A DNA stretch of 64,000 nt from Beta vulgaris subsp. vulgaris (Eukaryota; Streptophyta; Magnoliopsida; Caryophyllales; Amaranthaceae), in the NCBI RefSeq assembly GCF_026745355.1, contig NC_079210.1:8516740-8580739 (forward strand). Direction: 5' to 3'. Each line of letters opens with the position of its first letter. The stretch's first letter is position 1. A program made the translations under genes and the position numbers. Positions 10,359 through 21,310 of this stretch are shown here, piece after piece. Under the pieces are notes generated by a model. That model made no database searches. It saw nothing but the letters and a program-made list of their open reading frames with translations, and was not told where the DNA came from.

Positions 10359-12224
10359 TCAATGCATAGCCTCAAACTCCCATCTTTTTTTTTTCACAAA
10401 CAGTACTGGTGCACCCCATGGTGAAGAGCTTGGCCTGATGTAGCCTTTCTCCAACAGCTCATCCAGTTGGACTTTTAGTTCCTTCATTTCTGTAGGTGCC
10501 ATTCGGTATGGGGCCTTAGAGATTGGTCCTATTCCGGGCACTAAGTCAATGGTGAAATCAAGATCTCTCACTGGTGGCATTCCTGGAATCTCGTCAGGAA
10601 AAACATCTGGAAACTCACTCACCACTGGTACCTTGCTAGGTTCAACTTCTTCCATTATTTCTTGAACACTACACATAAACAATGGGTACCCTTTCTTTAT
10701 ACAAGACTGTAGTTGCAAGGCAGAAATTATCCGAAGGCCCTTTTGTTTCCCTTCCCTCCTGTAAGTCACCCTAACCTTGTTTGGTCCGGTTAAAATTACT
10801 TTTTGAGCCTCACAATTGATATGACCCTTATATTTTCCAAGCCAATCCATCCCAAGGATGACATCTAGGTCTTTCGTCTCATACTCAATCAAGTCAGACG
10901 GGAATTCTATTCCTGCTATAAGTAGAGGTACCTGGCTATACAACTTAGAACAATGCAATTCTTCTCCTGATGGTAATGCAAAACTGACAGAAATGTATTC
11001 AGGACTAACTAGTCCTAGACGTTCACCTAGGGTCCTAGTCATGAATGAATGTGATGCTCCTGAATCAAATAGAACTTTAACAGGCATATAATTAACAGAA
11101 AAAGTACCAGCTATCACATCAGATGTGGCCTCGGCCTCACGACCATTTATTGCAAAGATGCGCCCCTTGGTCTGACTATTTCCATTCCCGTTTCCTGGCT
11201 TAGCACTCCCAGATTGTTGAGTAGGGTTTGACGGGTTAGAAGCTATGGTCTTGTTATCCTGGGAAGGAATTGGTGGTTTTCCTTCAGATTTCCAGTAACA
11301 TTCATACTCACGATGACCTAGCTTTTGGCAATACCTACAAGTCACTGGCTTCCCTTCACAATCTTTTCCTGGGTGGTTCTTATTACACTTCTTACAATGG
11401 AACACCCTTTTGGGCCTCTCTCCGCCTGATTGATTCCTTGAAGTCTGATCATTGGTCCTAGCCCTAACGTTTCTTCCATCTCTTCTTTCGCTTTCTCCCT
11501 TAAACTTTTTCTCATTCCCCTGGTTCGGGTAGTTGACATTCCCTTTCCTCTTTTCTCCTGAAGAGTTTCCCTCTAGTTCCTTCCCTCTAATCCCATACAA
11601 GTGGGAAGCTCTCCCATAAACCTCATCAAGGGTGCTAAAGGTGGCTCCTCCGAGCTTTCCTTGCAAAGATAGGGTCAAGCCTTGCTCAAATCTTTGAGCC
11701 TCAGTGGGTACTACTTCAGGTGCAAATCTCATTAACTCTATGAACTTACTGTAGTATTCTGAAATGGACATGGCCCCCATCCTAAGGTTAATGAACTCCA
11801 TACTTTTCTGCTTTCTTAAGTGGGTAGGGTAAAACTTGGTTCTTAAGGCTTCTTTCAACTCGTTCCACCCAAAATTGCGCTCAGTCATCAAATCATTTTT
11901 CCTTTGGCTCCACCAAAGATCTGCTTCCTCCTTCAGATAATACACTGCGTTATTCAGCTTAAGCTCTTCCGGGCAGTTGATGGCATCAAAAAGCTTGTCA
12001 AATTCCCTAATCCAGTTTTCAAGACTTGCTGGGTCCTCTTTCCCATTGTAGTAAGGGGCTTTTGAAGCAGACACCCTCTTAAATACTTCTCCAAATGCAT
12101 CTAATTCATTGGACTTCGGGGGTGGGGCGTTTTCAGCTTGGGATAAGGCAGCTGCTATTTCAGTCAACTTTTTCAAAGCAGAATTCAATTTGGCACTATT
12201 TCCACCCCTATGCCTTTGAGACAT
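10359..12224 (-). CDS. Gag-protease (and start of RT) of Tekay-like element
   Basis: This is a 621-codon open reading frame with its start at ATG 12224 (MSQRHRGGN). A retrotransposon Gag domain occupies roughly residues 60-230. It is followed by a basic, polar linker and a CCHC knuckle, [14 protein letters not shown], at about residues 294-307, and then a retropepsin-like protease with [11 protein letters not shown] near residue 385. The conserved lead-in to RT ([21 protein letters not shown]) begins about residue 530. The frame is lost at a run of ten A residues on the minus strand (10385-10394), where nine would keep the VKKKDG motif in frame. This may be a real lesion or a homopolymer error. 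The last residues before the stop are therefore not native. Confidence 0.92.
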   Translation of the reverse strand: MSQRHRGGNSAKLNSALKKLTEIAAALSQAENAPPPKSNELDAFGEVFKRVSASKAPYYNGKEDPASLENWIREFDKLFDAINCPEELKLNNAVYYLKEEADLWWSQRKNDLMTERNFGWNELKEALRTKFYPTHLRKQKSMEFINLRMGAMSISEYYSKFIELMRFAPEVVPTEAQRFEQGLTLSLQGKLGGATFSTLDEVYGRASHLYGIRGKELEGNSSGEKRKGNVNYPNQGNEKKFKGESERRDGRNVRARTNDQTSRNQSGGERPKRVFHCKKCNKNHPGKDCEGKPVTCRYCQKLGHREYECYWKSEGKPPIPSQDNKTIASNPSNPTQQSGSAKPGNGNGNSQTKGRIFAINGREAEATSDVIAGTFSVNYMPVKVLFDSGASHSFMTRTLGERLGLVSPEYISVSFALPSGEELHCSKLYSQVPLLIAGIEFPSDLIEYETKDLDVILGMDWLGKYKGHINCEAQKVILTGPNKVRVTYRREGKQKGLRIISALQLQSCIKKGYPLFMCSVQEIMEEVEPSKVPVVSEFPDVFPDEIPGMPPVRDLDFTIDLVPGIGPISKAPYRMAPTEMKELKVQLDELLEKGYIRPSSSPWGAPVLFVKKKRWEFEAMH

Positions 12225-12428
12225 ATTCCTGAGTGGAAAACAATAGATCTTAACTAAACGAACATATAATGACCAGATAACAGGTAAACCATCTCATTAA
12301 TAATAATCAAATTGCATACATGGTTTCTTTACTCGAAAGCAACACAAAAATGATAATAGTAATAATAACCCCATAAAGTTACTACATTAACTTGTCAACT
12401 ACTGACAATTATTTAAGCCTAACATGAA

Positions 12429-12433
12429 GATCC
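12429..12433. repeat. Target-site duplication GATCC (left)
   Basis: GATCC precedes the LTR start at 12434 and recurs at 16102-16106 directly after the second LTR. Confidence 0.95.
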
Positions 12434-13128
12434 TGATATGGATGCAAAGGCATTGGTTAACCATGAGCCTATTGACTTGACCATGGAGACTTTAGGGTTC
12501 CAAATCAAGAACAAGAACCAAGTCTTGGCTTGTGTGCTAACATGGAAGCTAGAGGAAGAGGAATCCTAATCCATTTAGGATTACCTATGGCGTGGGGAAA
12601 GGAAGTGAAGAGGAGTCCTACTCTAATTAGGATTACTCCTAGCTTGATACATAGAATCCTAGTAGAATTAGGATTGCTATGTTTATCTTTATTGTTTTAT
12701 GATTAAGTAGTAAAGTTGTTAAAAAGATAAACATGTGACTTGTACATGTTATCTTTAGGAGTCCAAAGTAAAGTAGGAGTAGGATAATGTTATGTTTTCC
12801 TAGTTGAATTAGCTTAGCTTGTACCCTATATAAGGGGAGGCGTTTTCTTTCAATAAACTTAGAGTATTTTGAGTTATTTTCCTTCTTCTTTAATTGTGTG
12901 CTTGTATGCTTGCAATTGAAAACCATTAATTATTCTTCAGGAGTGTTGAATACTTAGTGTTAAACAACTTAATTTCAGGAGTGATTTTAAGGGTGTTTAG
13001 AGTCTTTAATCAAGGTTCAGGAGTGTTCTTGATTAAATTCATATCTTGGTTCGAGTTTCTCATAAGTTGTTCGGAATCTTGGAAGTAAAACTTAGATTAT
13101 TAGACTTCATAGTTTAATAATCATATCA
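12434..13128 (+). repeat. 5' LTR of small Ty3-type element
   Basis: It starts TGATATGGATGC and ends TAATCATATCA. A likely core promoter is the TATATAAGGGG-like stretch near 12825-12836 (CCCTATATAAGG). The primer-binding site follows two bases after its end. Confidence 0.95.
12824..12836 (+). promoter_or_regulatory. Probable LTR TATA box
   Basis: ACCCTATATAAGG lies about two thirds through the 695-bp LTR, in the expected U3 position. It recurs at the same place in the second LTR (near 15798). Confidence 0.6.
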
Positions 13129-13130
13129 AG

Positions 13131-13143
13131 TGGTATCAAGAGC
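13131..13143 (+). other. Primer-binding site of small Ty3-type element
   Basis: TGGTATCAAGAGC resembles the initiator tRNA-Met complement TGGTATCAGAGC with one extra A. Confidence 0.8.
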
Positions 13144-13377
13144 AAAGGTGACACATCCTTGGAAGGGCCGAAATTTTTTTGCCTACTAGGGGGAGTATTA
13201 GATCTTCAAGAAAGTCTTAAAGATCCAATCTTTTTTCCAAGATTCTTGAATTTTCATAAAGTTTCATCAAAGTACTACCATATTATTAGTGATTGGTGAA
13301 AGAAAAAGATTCAAGATCCAAAGAAACATCCAAGATTACATCAAGATCCAATCTTTAGGATCAAAGAAGTTGTAGCT

Positions 13378-15432
13378 ATGTCCGAAATAAGTGACCTAGC
13401 TAAGGCCATGAAGGATATGAATGCACGCCTAGATGCACGCCTAGATGCTATAACACTAAGCATCCACAAGAAGGATGCACAAGTAGATGCTATGGCAGAC
13501 ATCATCAACAAGAGACTAAACCCCAATAGTGTGTCATACATAGGCGCACACTCAGAGGAGGAAAGGGATGAAGCTGAATCACGCCCACCAAGATCCTCAT
13601 ATCCAGATGATAAAGGGTTAAAGCTTGAAGATTACACAGGTGAGGGCAAACCTGAGGATTTACTAGAGTGGATCCGCCAACTAGAGAAGGTAAGTGAGTA
13701 TAGGGGCTTTGATGATCGAAAGAAATTCAAGGTTGCTGCTATAAGGCTCACCAAGTATGCTGGGATTTGGCTTGAAGGCTTGCACGCACAAAGAGCCAAG
13801 AAAAACAAACCTAAGCTATGTAGTTGGGAGAAGTTGAAAGGGAAGCTTAAAGACAAGTTCTTGCCAGATGATTATGAACAAAGGCAATTCATAAGGCTTA
13901 CATCAATGAGCCAAGGTAGCCAAAGTGTACATGAATACACTATGGAGTTTGAAAAACTAGGTCTCATATGTGACATAGTGGAGAAAGATAAGCACAAAAC
14001 AGCAAGGTACATTAAAGGGTTGAATAGAAGCATAGCTAAGAGAGTTGAAGTCTCTTCCTACCATACTTTTGAGGGTGTAACCAAGCTAGCTATGAAGTTT
14101 GAAGAACATGACAAGGAAGAACAACCTAAAGGAGCATACACACCTAGGTATGATCCTAACTCAAAAGGTAAAGCTACTACTTCCTATACTACATGGTCCG
14201 AAAACCCTAAGCCTAGTTTTCCACCTAAGGAAGACACTAACATGGAGAAAACTAAAGTGGCCGTACCTAAGGAGAAATTTGAAGAATTGAGAAAGTGTTT
14301 TAAGTGTCAAGGGAGAGGACACATAGCAAGTAATTGTCCTACAAAGAATGCTCTTACAATGATGCAATACTTAGACTTGCAAAAAGAGGAAGAGAGGTAT
14401 GAATTCATCCCTGAAGAGGAGCAAAGCATGGAGGAAAATGATGAAGAAGAGGATGCTTTTGCAGAAGATGATTCAAGACTTCTTGGAGTCATTAGGCACA
14501 CCTTACATGTGGATCACACACCTAATATGGCTCAAAGGGAGAATCTTTTCCATACTAGATGCAAAGTAGATGAGTATACTTGTAATGTCATAATAGATAG
14601 TGGTTCTTGCACTAATGTTATTGCAGATCAAGTGGTGTCTAAACTCAATCTAATCACAAGGGCACACCCTAAACCCTACAAGTTGAGTTGGTTAGATGAT
14701 AGCACTGGAATGAGAGTGAAGAAACAAGCACTTATATCATTCTCTATTGGAAGCTATAAGGATGATTTATGGTGTGATGTTTTACATATGAGTGCATGCC
14801 ATCTTCTACTTGGAAGACCATGGCAATTTGATAGGAAGGTTATTCATGAAGGGGACACCAATGTATATTCTGTATTGGTTGGTTCAAAAAGGGTTAGATT
14901 ACGTCCTCTAAACCCTAATCAGGTGGCGCCTAAACAACCACCTAAGGCACCAAGTTACTTTCTAAATGCTAAGGAGTTCGAGCATGAGGTCGAAAAAGGA
15001 GATTGTGCTTATGCCTTGGTTGTGAAGCAGGTGAATACAAGTATTATGGATGCAAAGAAGAGATTAGAAGCATTCAACAAAACTTGTGAGCAAGTGAAAG
15101 CAAGGATTGAAAGGATGAACATCCAATACAAGACTAGAGCAAATAAGAGGCGCAAACAACCTAGGTTTAAGGTTGGTGATCTTGTTTGGATACACTTAAG
15201 GAAAGAAAGGTTTCCTAATAAAAGGAAAAACAAGCTAATGCCTCGAGCTGATGGACCATTTGAGGTTGTTGGAGTCATTGGAGATAGTGCTTACAAGATT
15301 GATTTACCAGATGAATATGGAAGTGTAAGTGCTACTTTCAATGTGGGTGATCTATCTCCTTACTATGATGATGAGAATTTGAGGGCAAATTCTTTTGTGG
15401 AGGGGAGAATGATATGGATGCAAAGGCATTGA
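13378..15432 (+). CDS. Intact Gag-protease-integrase-tail fusion protein, 684 aa
   Basis: The ORF starts at ATG 13378 (MSEISDLAKAMKDMN) and stops inside the 3' LTR. A Gag domain covers about residues 80-230 (LLEWIRQLEKV, VHEYTMEFEKL). A CCHC knuckle, CFKCQGRGHIASNC, follows near residues 306-319, and then an acidic linker. The gag-type aspartic protease has VIIDSGSCTNVI near residue 405 and LLLGRPWQFDR near 480. After about residue 530 the reading passes straight to the post-core integrase tail: a lysine/arginine-rich helix, then FKVGDLVWIHLRKERFP, RADGPFEVVGVI and FNVGDLSPYY. RT, RNase H and the integrase DDE core are absent with no frame break. A 12-bp direct repeat encodes RLDARLDA near residues 16-23. 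Gag and protease should be functional by motif. Confidence 0.93.
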   Translation: MSEISDLAKAMKDMNARLDARLDAITLSIHKKDAQVDAMADIINKRLNPNSVSYIGAHSEEERDEAESRPPRSSYPDDKGLKLEDYTGEGKPEDLLEWIRQLEKVSEYRGFDDRKKFKVAAIRLTKYAGIWLEGLHAQRAKKNKPKLCSWEKLKGKLKDKFLPDDYEQRQFIRLTSMSQGSQSVHEYTMEFEKLGLICDIVEKDKHKTARYIKGLNRSIAKRVEVSSYHTFEGVTKLAMKFEEHDKEEQPKGAYTPRYDPNSKGKATTSYTTWSENPKPSFPPKEDTNMEKTKVAVPKEKFEELRKCFKCQGRGHIASNCPTKNALTMMQYLDLQKEEERYEFIPEEEQSMEENDEEEDAFAEDDSRLLGVIRHTLHVDHTPNMAQRENLFHTRCKVDEYTCNVIIDSGSCTNVIADQVVSKLNLITRAHPKPYKLSWLDDSTGMRVKKQALISFSIGSYKDDLWCDVLHMSACHLLLGRPWQFDRKVIHEGDTNVYSVLVGSKRVRLRPLNPNQVAPKQPPKAPSYFLNAKEFEHEVEKGDCAYALVVKQVNTSIMDAKKRLEAFNKTCEQVKARIERMNIQYKTRANKRRKQPRFKVGDLVWIHLRKERFPNKRKNKLMPRADGPFEVVGVIGDSAYKIDLPDEYGSVSATFNVGDLSPYYDDENLRANSFVEGRMIWMQRH
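15397..15409 (+). other. Polypurine tract of small Ty3-type element
   Basis: GTGGAGGGGAGAA lies immediately before the TGATATGG start of the 3' LTR, and also inside the end of the 684-residue ORF. Confidence 0.85.
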
Positions 15433-16101
15433 TTAACCATGAGCCTATTGACTTGACCATGGAGACTTTAGGGTTCCAAATCAAGAACAAGAACCAAGTC
15501 TTGGCTTGTGTGCTAACATGGAAGCTAGAGGAAGAGGAATCCTAATCCATTTAGGATTACCTATGGCGTGGGGAAAGGAAGTGAAGAGGAGTCCTACTCT
15601 AATTAGGATTACTCCTAGCTTGCTACATAGAATCCTAGTAGAATTAGCATTGCTATGTTTATCTTTATTGTTTTATGATTAAGTAGTAAAGTTGTTAAAA
15701 AGATAAACATGTGACTTGTACATGTTATCTTTAGGAGTCCAAAGTAAAGTAGGAGTAGGATAATGTTATGTTTTCCTAGTTGAATTAGCTTAGCTTGTAC
15801 CCTATATAAGGGGAGGCGTTTTCTTTCAATAGACTTAGAGTATTTTGAGTTATTTTCCTTCTTTAATTGTGTGCTTGTATGCTTGCAATTGAAAACCATT
15901 AATTATTCTTCAGGAGTATTGAATACTTAGTGTTAAACAACTTAATTTCAGGAGTGATTTTAAAGGTGTTTAGAGTCTTTAATCAAGGTTCAGGAGTGTT
16001 CTTGATTAAATTCATATCTTGGTTCGAGTTTCTCATAAGTTGTTCGAAATCTTGGAAGTAAAACTTAGATTATTAGACTTCATAGTTTAATAATCATATC
16101 A
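15410..16101 (+). repeat. 3' LTR of small Ty3-type element
   Basis: It matches 12434-13128 except for about 8 substitutions and a missing CTT near 15861. One of the substitutions (TGG to TGA at 15430-15432) supplies the ORF's stop codon. Confidence 0.95.
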
Positions 16102-16119
16102 GATCCTATTCATAATAAA

Positions 16120-16734
16120 TCATAGGTAAGACTCCCTCCCTCGAAATTCTCTTTCATAGGCGGCCGACGACATGGGTGAATATTCAGGACTCGGTGGCAC
16201 TTCTTTAAGAGGGTTGGATCGTGCCTTTGAAGTGTTATCTTTAGGAGTTGTAGGTGTATATTCTGGACTTGTAGAGCGAACAGATGATGGTATAATATGA
16301 TGAGATGATGAGGCTTCAGACATAAGCGAATCATCTATCAGAATTTCTATGGTAGCATTAGATGTAGACTCTAAGTTCCTTTCCCATGTCTTCTCTGCAT
16401 AGTATAAGTCTCCCACAAATGTCAACATATCAGCTATCCATACCCCTTCATGCACGTGTTCATGCTTATTCCACTCATTTTCATTCAATAGTACATCCTC
16501 ATATTTCCTAAAAAGATTTTCATACTTTGGAATTCTAGGTAAGTGAATAAGAGTTAGAAGAATTTTCCAAGGGTAAGTCCTCATTTCTCTTCTTCCTTGT
16601 GAAACTAAGAACTTAGCGTAAAGATGAATTCCTTGAATAAAGAATGCTATAATGTGATAATGCCTCTTAAAATAGGCGGCATCATAATAAGTATCCCTTA
16701 CAAACTCAAGCATCTGAAATTTAAAATTTAACAA
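16120..16734 (-). CDS. Unidentified ORF between primer-binding site and gag of Tekay-like element
   Basis: This 204-codon frame lies in the leader of the Tekay-like element, in the element's own orientation. I do not recognise it. Its first ~125 residues are rich in aromatic and charged residues (YYDAAYFKRHYHIIAFF, EKTWERNLES) and look like a folded domain. The last ~75 are rich in S, P and T (SPEYTPTT, SPEYSP repeated). An internal ATG at 16711-16713 is directly preceded by TTTCAG on the minus strand, so the true start may be that ATG or a spliced exon. It could be a lineage-specific accessory ORF or a captured host exon. The two-part composition makes it more gene-like than chance, but coding is not shown. 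Confidence 0.45.
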   Translation of the reverse strand: MLNFKFQMLEFVRDTYYDAAYFKRHYHIIAFFIQGIHLYAKFLVSQGRREMRTYPWKILLTLIHLPRIPKYENLFRKYEDVLLNENEWNKHEHVHEGVWIADMLTFVGDLYYAEKTWERNLESTSNATIEILIDDSLMSEASSSHHIIPSSVRSTSPEYTPTTPKDNTSKARSNPLKEVPPSPEYSPMSSAAYEREFRGRESYL

Positions 16735-17013
16735 TTAAGCATTTAATTTGCAAATAGTTAACCAAATAAAGTTGCATAACACAATTTCTTTCTCCTTTTT
16801 CCACAAAAGAATAGTCCTAAAAATAATAATGCAACTTGATAAAAATCGGCCTACTATTTAGGTACTCAAAAAAAAAAAAAAAAATCAAAGTCTATCATCT
16901 TATTCTACTTATGCACATAAAATGCTAAAACTTTTCTTGCCAAAATTATTTTTACAACCTTTTGTTTTTCCAAATATATTTTATAATGAGTACTTGATTC
17001 ATGACAAAGAATA

Positions 17014-17025
17014 GCTCCGATACCA
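17014..17025 (-). other. Primer-binding site of Tekay-like element
   Basis: On the minus strand this reads TGGTATCGGAGC, one base different from the initiator tRNA-Met complement, three bases from the 5' LTR. It fixes the element's minus orientation. Confidence 0.88.
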
Positions 17026-17028
17026 CTT

Positions 17029-19203
17029 TGTAACACCCCCAAATTTCTCCACTTTAAAAACTTATACTTTCGTAAAATAGTTGGAGAAACTTAAGGGTAT
17101 TACCACCAAATATAAATATATTTTGGCAATACTATAACTTGATACACAAAATATGCAGCGGAAACTTCTAACTTTATTTATAAAAATAATATAATTATCC
17201 AAAAACCACAATACTAATATGAAAAGTCTAAAGACTAGTAAAATAGTGATCTAATTCTAATGATCCCAAAAGGTTCCTCCCATGCATCATGAATCATCAA
17301 TAAACCTGCAAACTACTCTCCATAAGGAAAGTAGGGCAAAGCCAAAACAAATAGGAAATACGAGTCAGTTGAAATACTGAGTACAATTACGTGCAAGACT
17401 TGTAAACTTGTAAATATATAATTCACATACTTTCATAAACATGCTTTATTTCACAATTCTAGTGATAACAAAAGATAAGATCAATCCATTATTAAAATTC
17501 ACGTTAACACCAAAGAATATATCTCCTTTAATAATTCCATTAAAAGTGGAAAATAATAATATAAGAACTTAACTTAAACCCCTTTCCTTGATCCGCAGAT
17601 CCTAAGTGTGCACACCCCCCAATCTAGTGTACCTTTATGAATACAAAGACATTGGAGTAACCTTAATGCCAACTAGTGGACTTGGAAGAACCCTAATTGA
17701 ACAAAGTCAAGGGGTAATTGTAATAAGAATAATGTAGCGGTAAACCTTTCCTTTAATTCAAATAAAGAATTATGATAAACAAACTTAATTATAGGGAATT
17801 AAAAAAAAAAAAAACATAATTTAAACTTTTAAAACTAAAACTCATGCTAATATTTTTGAGTTACTCAAAGCCACTGATTTGCAAAAGTGGATTCCTTCAT
17901 AAAAAAAAAAGGATTATACATGCAAACTAATTTTTTTTTATTTACTTTTCTAAAACAAACAAAACAATATTTGGTTGGTTTAGCATATCTACGAGTCAGC
18001 AAAATAAGAGAAAATACAAGCTTTAATTTTATCTAGCCTAAATAATAAGAAAGTTTGATTAAACCAATTGCATATACCAATTCATATAATTTATACTAAA
18101 ACACACATAACTAATGTATACATAATAATTAAAGATCAAGCCACGTAAACGTACCTTGATAATTCACGAAATAAGAAAATCAACTAGTAAGGGAATGTTC
18201 ACGAGCGAAATCCTCCTATTAATTATAAACTAGATCTAATCAAAACGATGAACAATATATGAACTCTAAAAGAAAATTATGCTAACTAACTAATTATAGA
18301 CATGATTCATGCTCAAACAATTAAAACATGTTTTTATAAAACTCAAAAAGATCAAAAACTAGGAATTAAAACAACTTTTAGAAAAATAGAATACTTACAA
18401 AACCTCCCGCTAAAACTCCTCGGTGAAAAACTAAAACTACTCAAAGAGACCACTCACTTTAGGGAAAACTTTATAAGGAACTCTCAATATTTTTTTGTGA
18501 AGAGAAAGTGAAGGATTAGAGGGGTATTTATAGTGTAAACTAGGATAGAAAAGAGGTAAAACTTTCCTAAATTATTAAAATTAGGGCAAAAGAACTTTAA
18601 AAATTTTGCAACATCCTACAAAGCTGCCGTGCAGCAGCTGTAGAATGCAGCAAAAATATTTTTTTGTTTTTTTTTTTTTTTGTTTTTTATAAAAACTCTT
18701 CCCTAAAAAAAAAATTCTTTCTTAAAATCAATTTTGTTTGATTTTAAAGAGATTGTTAAATCTTACCAAATCAATTAAAATCCCATACTTGCTAGCTCAA
18801 TATAAATCTCATAAAAATCTGATTTTATAAGATTTAACAAAATATTTTAAATATTTGAAGTTTTCGGTTTTATTTAAAAGAAATCGATTTTTTTTAAAAC
18901 AACACTTAAAAAAATCCGAAAATTACATACCAAAATGTATAATCTAATTTTATTACCCAAAAATGAATTTTGGATTTTATAAAATTTTTTATCAAATATT
19001 TGTTTAAATAACTAATTAAATAAATAAGATAATGACAAGAGCAACTACTGTTAAAAATTACTAAAATAACCTTTAAAATTCAAACTATATTTCCCTCCAA
19101 ATGATTCCCTCCAATGTGATTTTAAAATAGTTTGAAATGAGTTTTGAAGATAAATTTTTTTTAAAATAATCTCAATAAATGCCTAAAAATACGGGGTATT
19201 ACA
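17029..19203 (-). repeat. 5' LTR of Tekay-like element
   Basis: It has the same TGTAACACC...GGTATTACA ends as 3558-5718, with small substitutions and homopolymer-length differences. It is followed by the right copy of TCGTC (19204-19208). Confidence 0.95.
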
Positions 19204-21310
19204 TCGTCACCCCACCTTTTACTGTTATGTTTGGAAGACTTAACCGGACATGTCCTATAACGCCAGGAATTCGCCCTTACTGGAAGGCAACAGTTAGGGA
19301 CTCTACCCGTCCTAACTCGGGTGCATGTTCATGCCTCACTTTCATATTTATGATATAAGTTATTTAATGATTCATACTTTAATCCTCAATACTCATAACA
19401 TAACACAATATTCGACTTTATCTGGTCTTAACTCATATCTGAATCATTTCCTCATTATCATACCAAATCATATTATAAGAAACATAGTATTTTCGAACAA
19501 TTCCAATAATGGAACAAAAGGATACTTTTATAACAATCCAATAGCAATTCACAACTAACTCATAGAGATGCATCTATAATCATGGCCATTACTATAAACA
19601 ATATATGATATCTAAAATTCAATATAATGCACACCGGAGCATTTAAATATATTTTGCTGAACATAAATGTTACTTCAACTCAATAACAATTATACGAAAC
19701 CTCCAAGCATCATAACTTAATTTCCCATATCATCTTGAGTTATATATGTCTACATAGCCATCCTCCAATAACCACCTCACAATAACATCAATAATCAATA
19801 ACCAAACTTAGACTGATCTAAACTAGAAAACATAATCATAACTAATTCTCAATGCAGAAATTATCAACCTTTAACATTCTAATCTCCTTAATCCTTAATT
19901 AATAACTATAACTTCGATGATATTAGCTACATCGAATACCATCCCAATTCATAATCATAATTCTAAATTATATAATTAAACCAACTAAACATAATTCACA
20001 ACCTTACCTAAATCAAGAACATAATTTGGCTACCAACAAATATAATGAGAATATAAAGCTAAGTCGACACATAAATAAACCTTAATAAACTGATTTCTAT
20101 CTTGCACTCAAATCCTTAACCAACCGAATAACAATTCCAACAATACAATCTCCTTCATAATTCCGAATGATACTCCATTCCAAAATCATCCTCCAATAAT
20201 CACCTCATAACCATAACAATCAATAATCAATAATCAATCTTAAACTATTCTAATTAACTTCTTCTAACGCAACCACTATGCTAATCAAACTAAATCCCGC
20301 AAATAGAAATTAATGAAGTCAATCCCATAACTCATAACTCGACTTCATACATATTGACTCCAACTACAATAATTATAACAAACTACCAATTCTAAGATCA
20401 TGACTTCCCTCGCATCATCAACAACGACTATCCAATAAGAACGATACAACAACAACAGCAACAATTACAACCCCCCAACAAACTACGCAACAACAAGAAG
20501 AACTGAATAATATCACAAACAACATTAACCACCACAACGACAACCACCACAACAACATCAATGCAACAAACAATAACAACAATAACAACGTAACAACACC
20601 CACTACAGACAACCACCACCAAACAACAGTGGCACAACAACCCCATCACAACAACGCATCACCACCACCAACAATCCCAACAAAAACAGCAATACAATAA
20701 CGACAACAACATAATAACAATTGCAACTTGGGCTTGAATTATGAATAAAAGGGTCTGAATTAAGAAAAAAGAGATGAGTATACCTCTTCTCACAAGAGCA
20801 GCAAAGAACAGGGGGCAGAATAGAGGGGTTTTCGAATTTTCAGCAACAAAGCAGCAACAACAACTCCTCCTTGACAATCACCTTTCTCCGGCGAGCAATA
20901 GCATCAACCACGGCAACATCGACCACGAACAACCACAGAGCGATGAGAGAGAGAATTTTTCATGCGAGGAGAGAGAAACACGGGACATGAGAGGGAACAA
21001 CAACAGCACCGACAACAATTCTGACAGCAGCTGCGACGAGGCTACACCGCGCGTCAGCGGCGAGGAAACGATGAGGTTCCGGCAAGTCAAGGCGGTAGCG
21101 ATAACAACAATAGCACCTACGGTGGCTTGCAAGCAGCACCGCGGCGACGAAATACGAACATAGGAGAGATAGACAGAGAGAATGAAAACAGGAGTGTCGC
21201 TTGCTTGCGGCAGCAAGATGAGACGAGGCTCTGGCGAACTCAGACGAGGGAGGGGGTGGAGGAGAGAAATCAGGGGGTGAGAGGGAGATCGAGGCAGGAG
21301 GAAATGGGTT
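19204..21310. mobile_element. Right part of the Ty3-type LTR relic
   Basis: This continues the sequence interrupted at 3557. It is AT-rich non-coding DNA with an AAC/ACC-rich stretch (20430-20720), then purine-rich DNA with GAGAGA runs (20940-21300). Short frames such as 20774-21163 are made of low-complexity N, Q, S and R and are not called as genes. The border to copia integrase is at about 21305-21316. No LTR-like CA end or matching target duplication was found there. Confidence 0.5.
20430..20720. repeat. AAC/ACC trinucleotide-rich tract
   Basis: A roughly 290-base stretch is dominated by CAACAA, CCACCA and AACAACA on the plus strand, with almost no G. It is an irregular microsatellite within the LTR relic. 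Confidence 0.8.

Larger units (their letters stand above)
12434..16101 (+). mobile_element. Small non-autonomous Ty3-type LTR retrotransposon (Gag-PR only)
   Basis: The 3668-bp element has LTRs of about 695 and 692 bp and GATCC duplications. Its primer-binding site is at 13131 and a polypurine tract ends at 15409. A single ORF fills most of the internal region. By eye the two LTRs differ at about 8 substitutions and one 3-bp indel, about 1%, so insertion was recent. It lies in the leader of the Tekay-like element, in the opposite orientation. It lacks RT, RNase H and the integrase core, so it must have been mobilised by another element's enzymes. Confidence 0.95.
3558..19203 (-). mobile_element. 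Tekay-like chromodomain Ty3/gypsy retrotransposon with two nested inserts
   Basis: It is flanked by TCGTC duplications and has LTRs of about 2.16 and 2.18 kb (3558-5718, 17029-19203). On the minus strand the order is 5' LTR, primer-binding site, leader with an unidentified ORF, gag, protease, RT, RNase H, integrase, chromodomain-like tail, polypurine tract and 3' LTR. Two later insertions lie inside: a small LTR element (12434-16101) in the leader and a CACTA transposon (8291-10101) in RT. The LTRs look only a few percent different, so the element is fairly young. Its pol carries several disabling lesions and should not be autonomous. Confidence 0.95.

Noticed and set aside
12639..12926. Minus-strand 95-codon ORF, repeated at 15615-15899
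   Set aside because: It lies antisense within both LTRs of the small element. Presence in both reflects LTR identity, not gene duplication.
18302..18511. 69-codon ORF in the Tekay-like LTR
   Set aside because: It is antisense to the element, lysine-rich from A-rich DNA, and broken at the equivalent place (about 4820-5040) in the other LTR.
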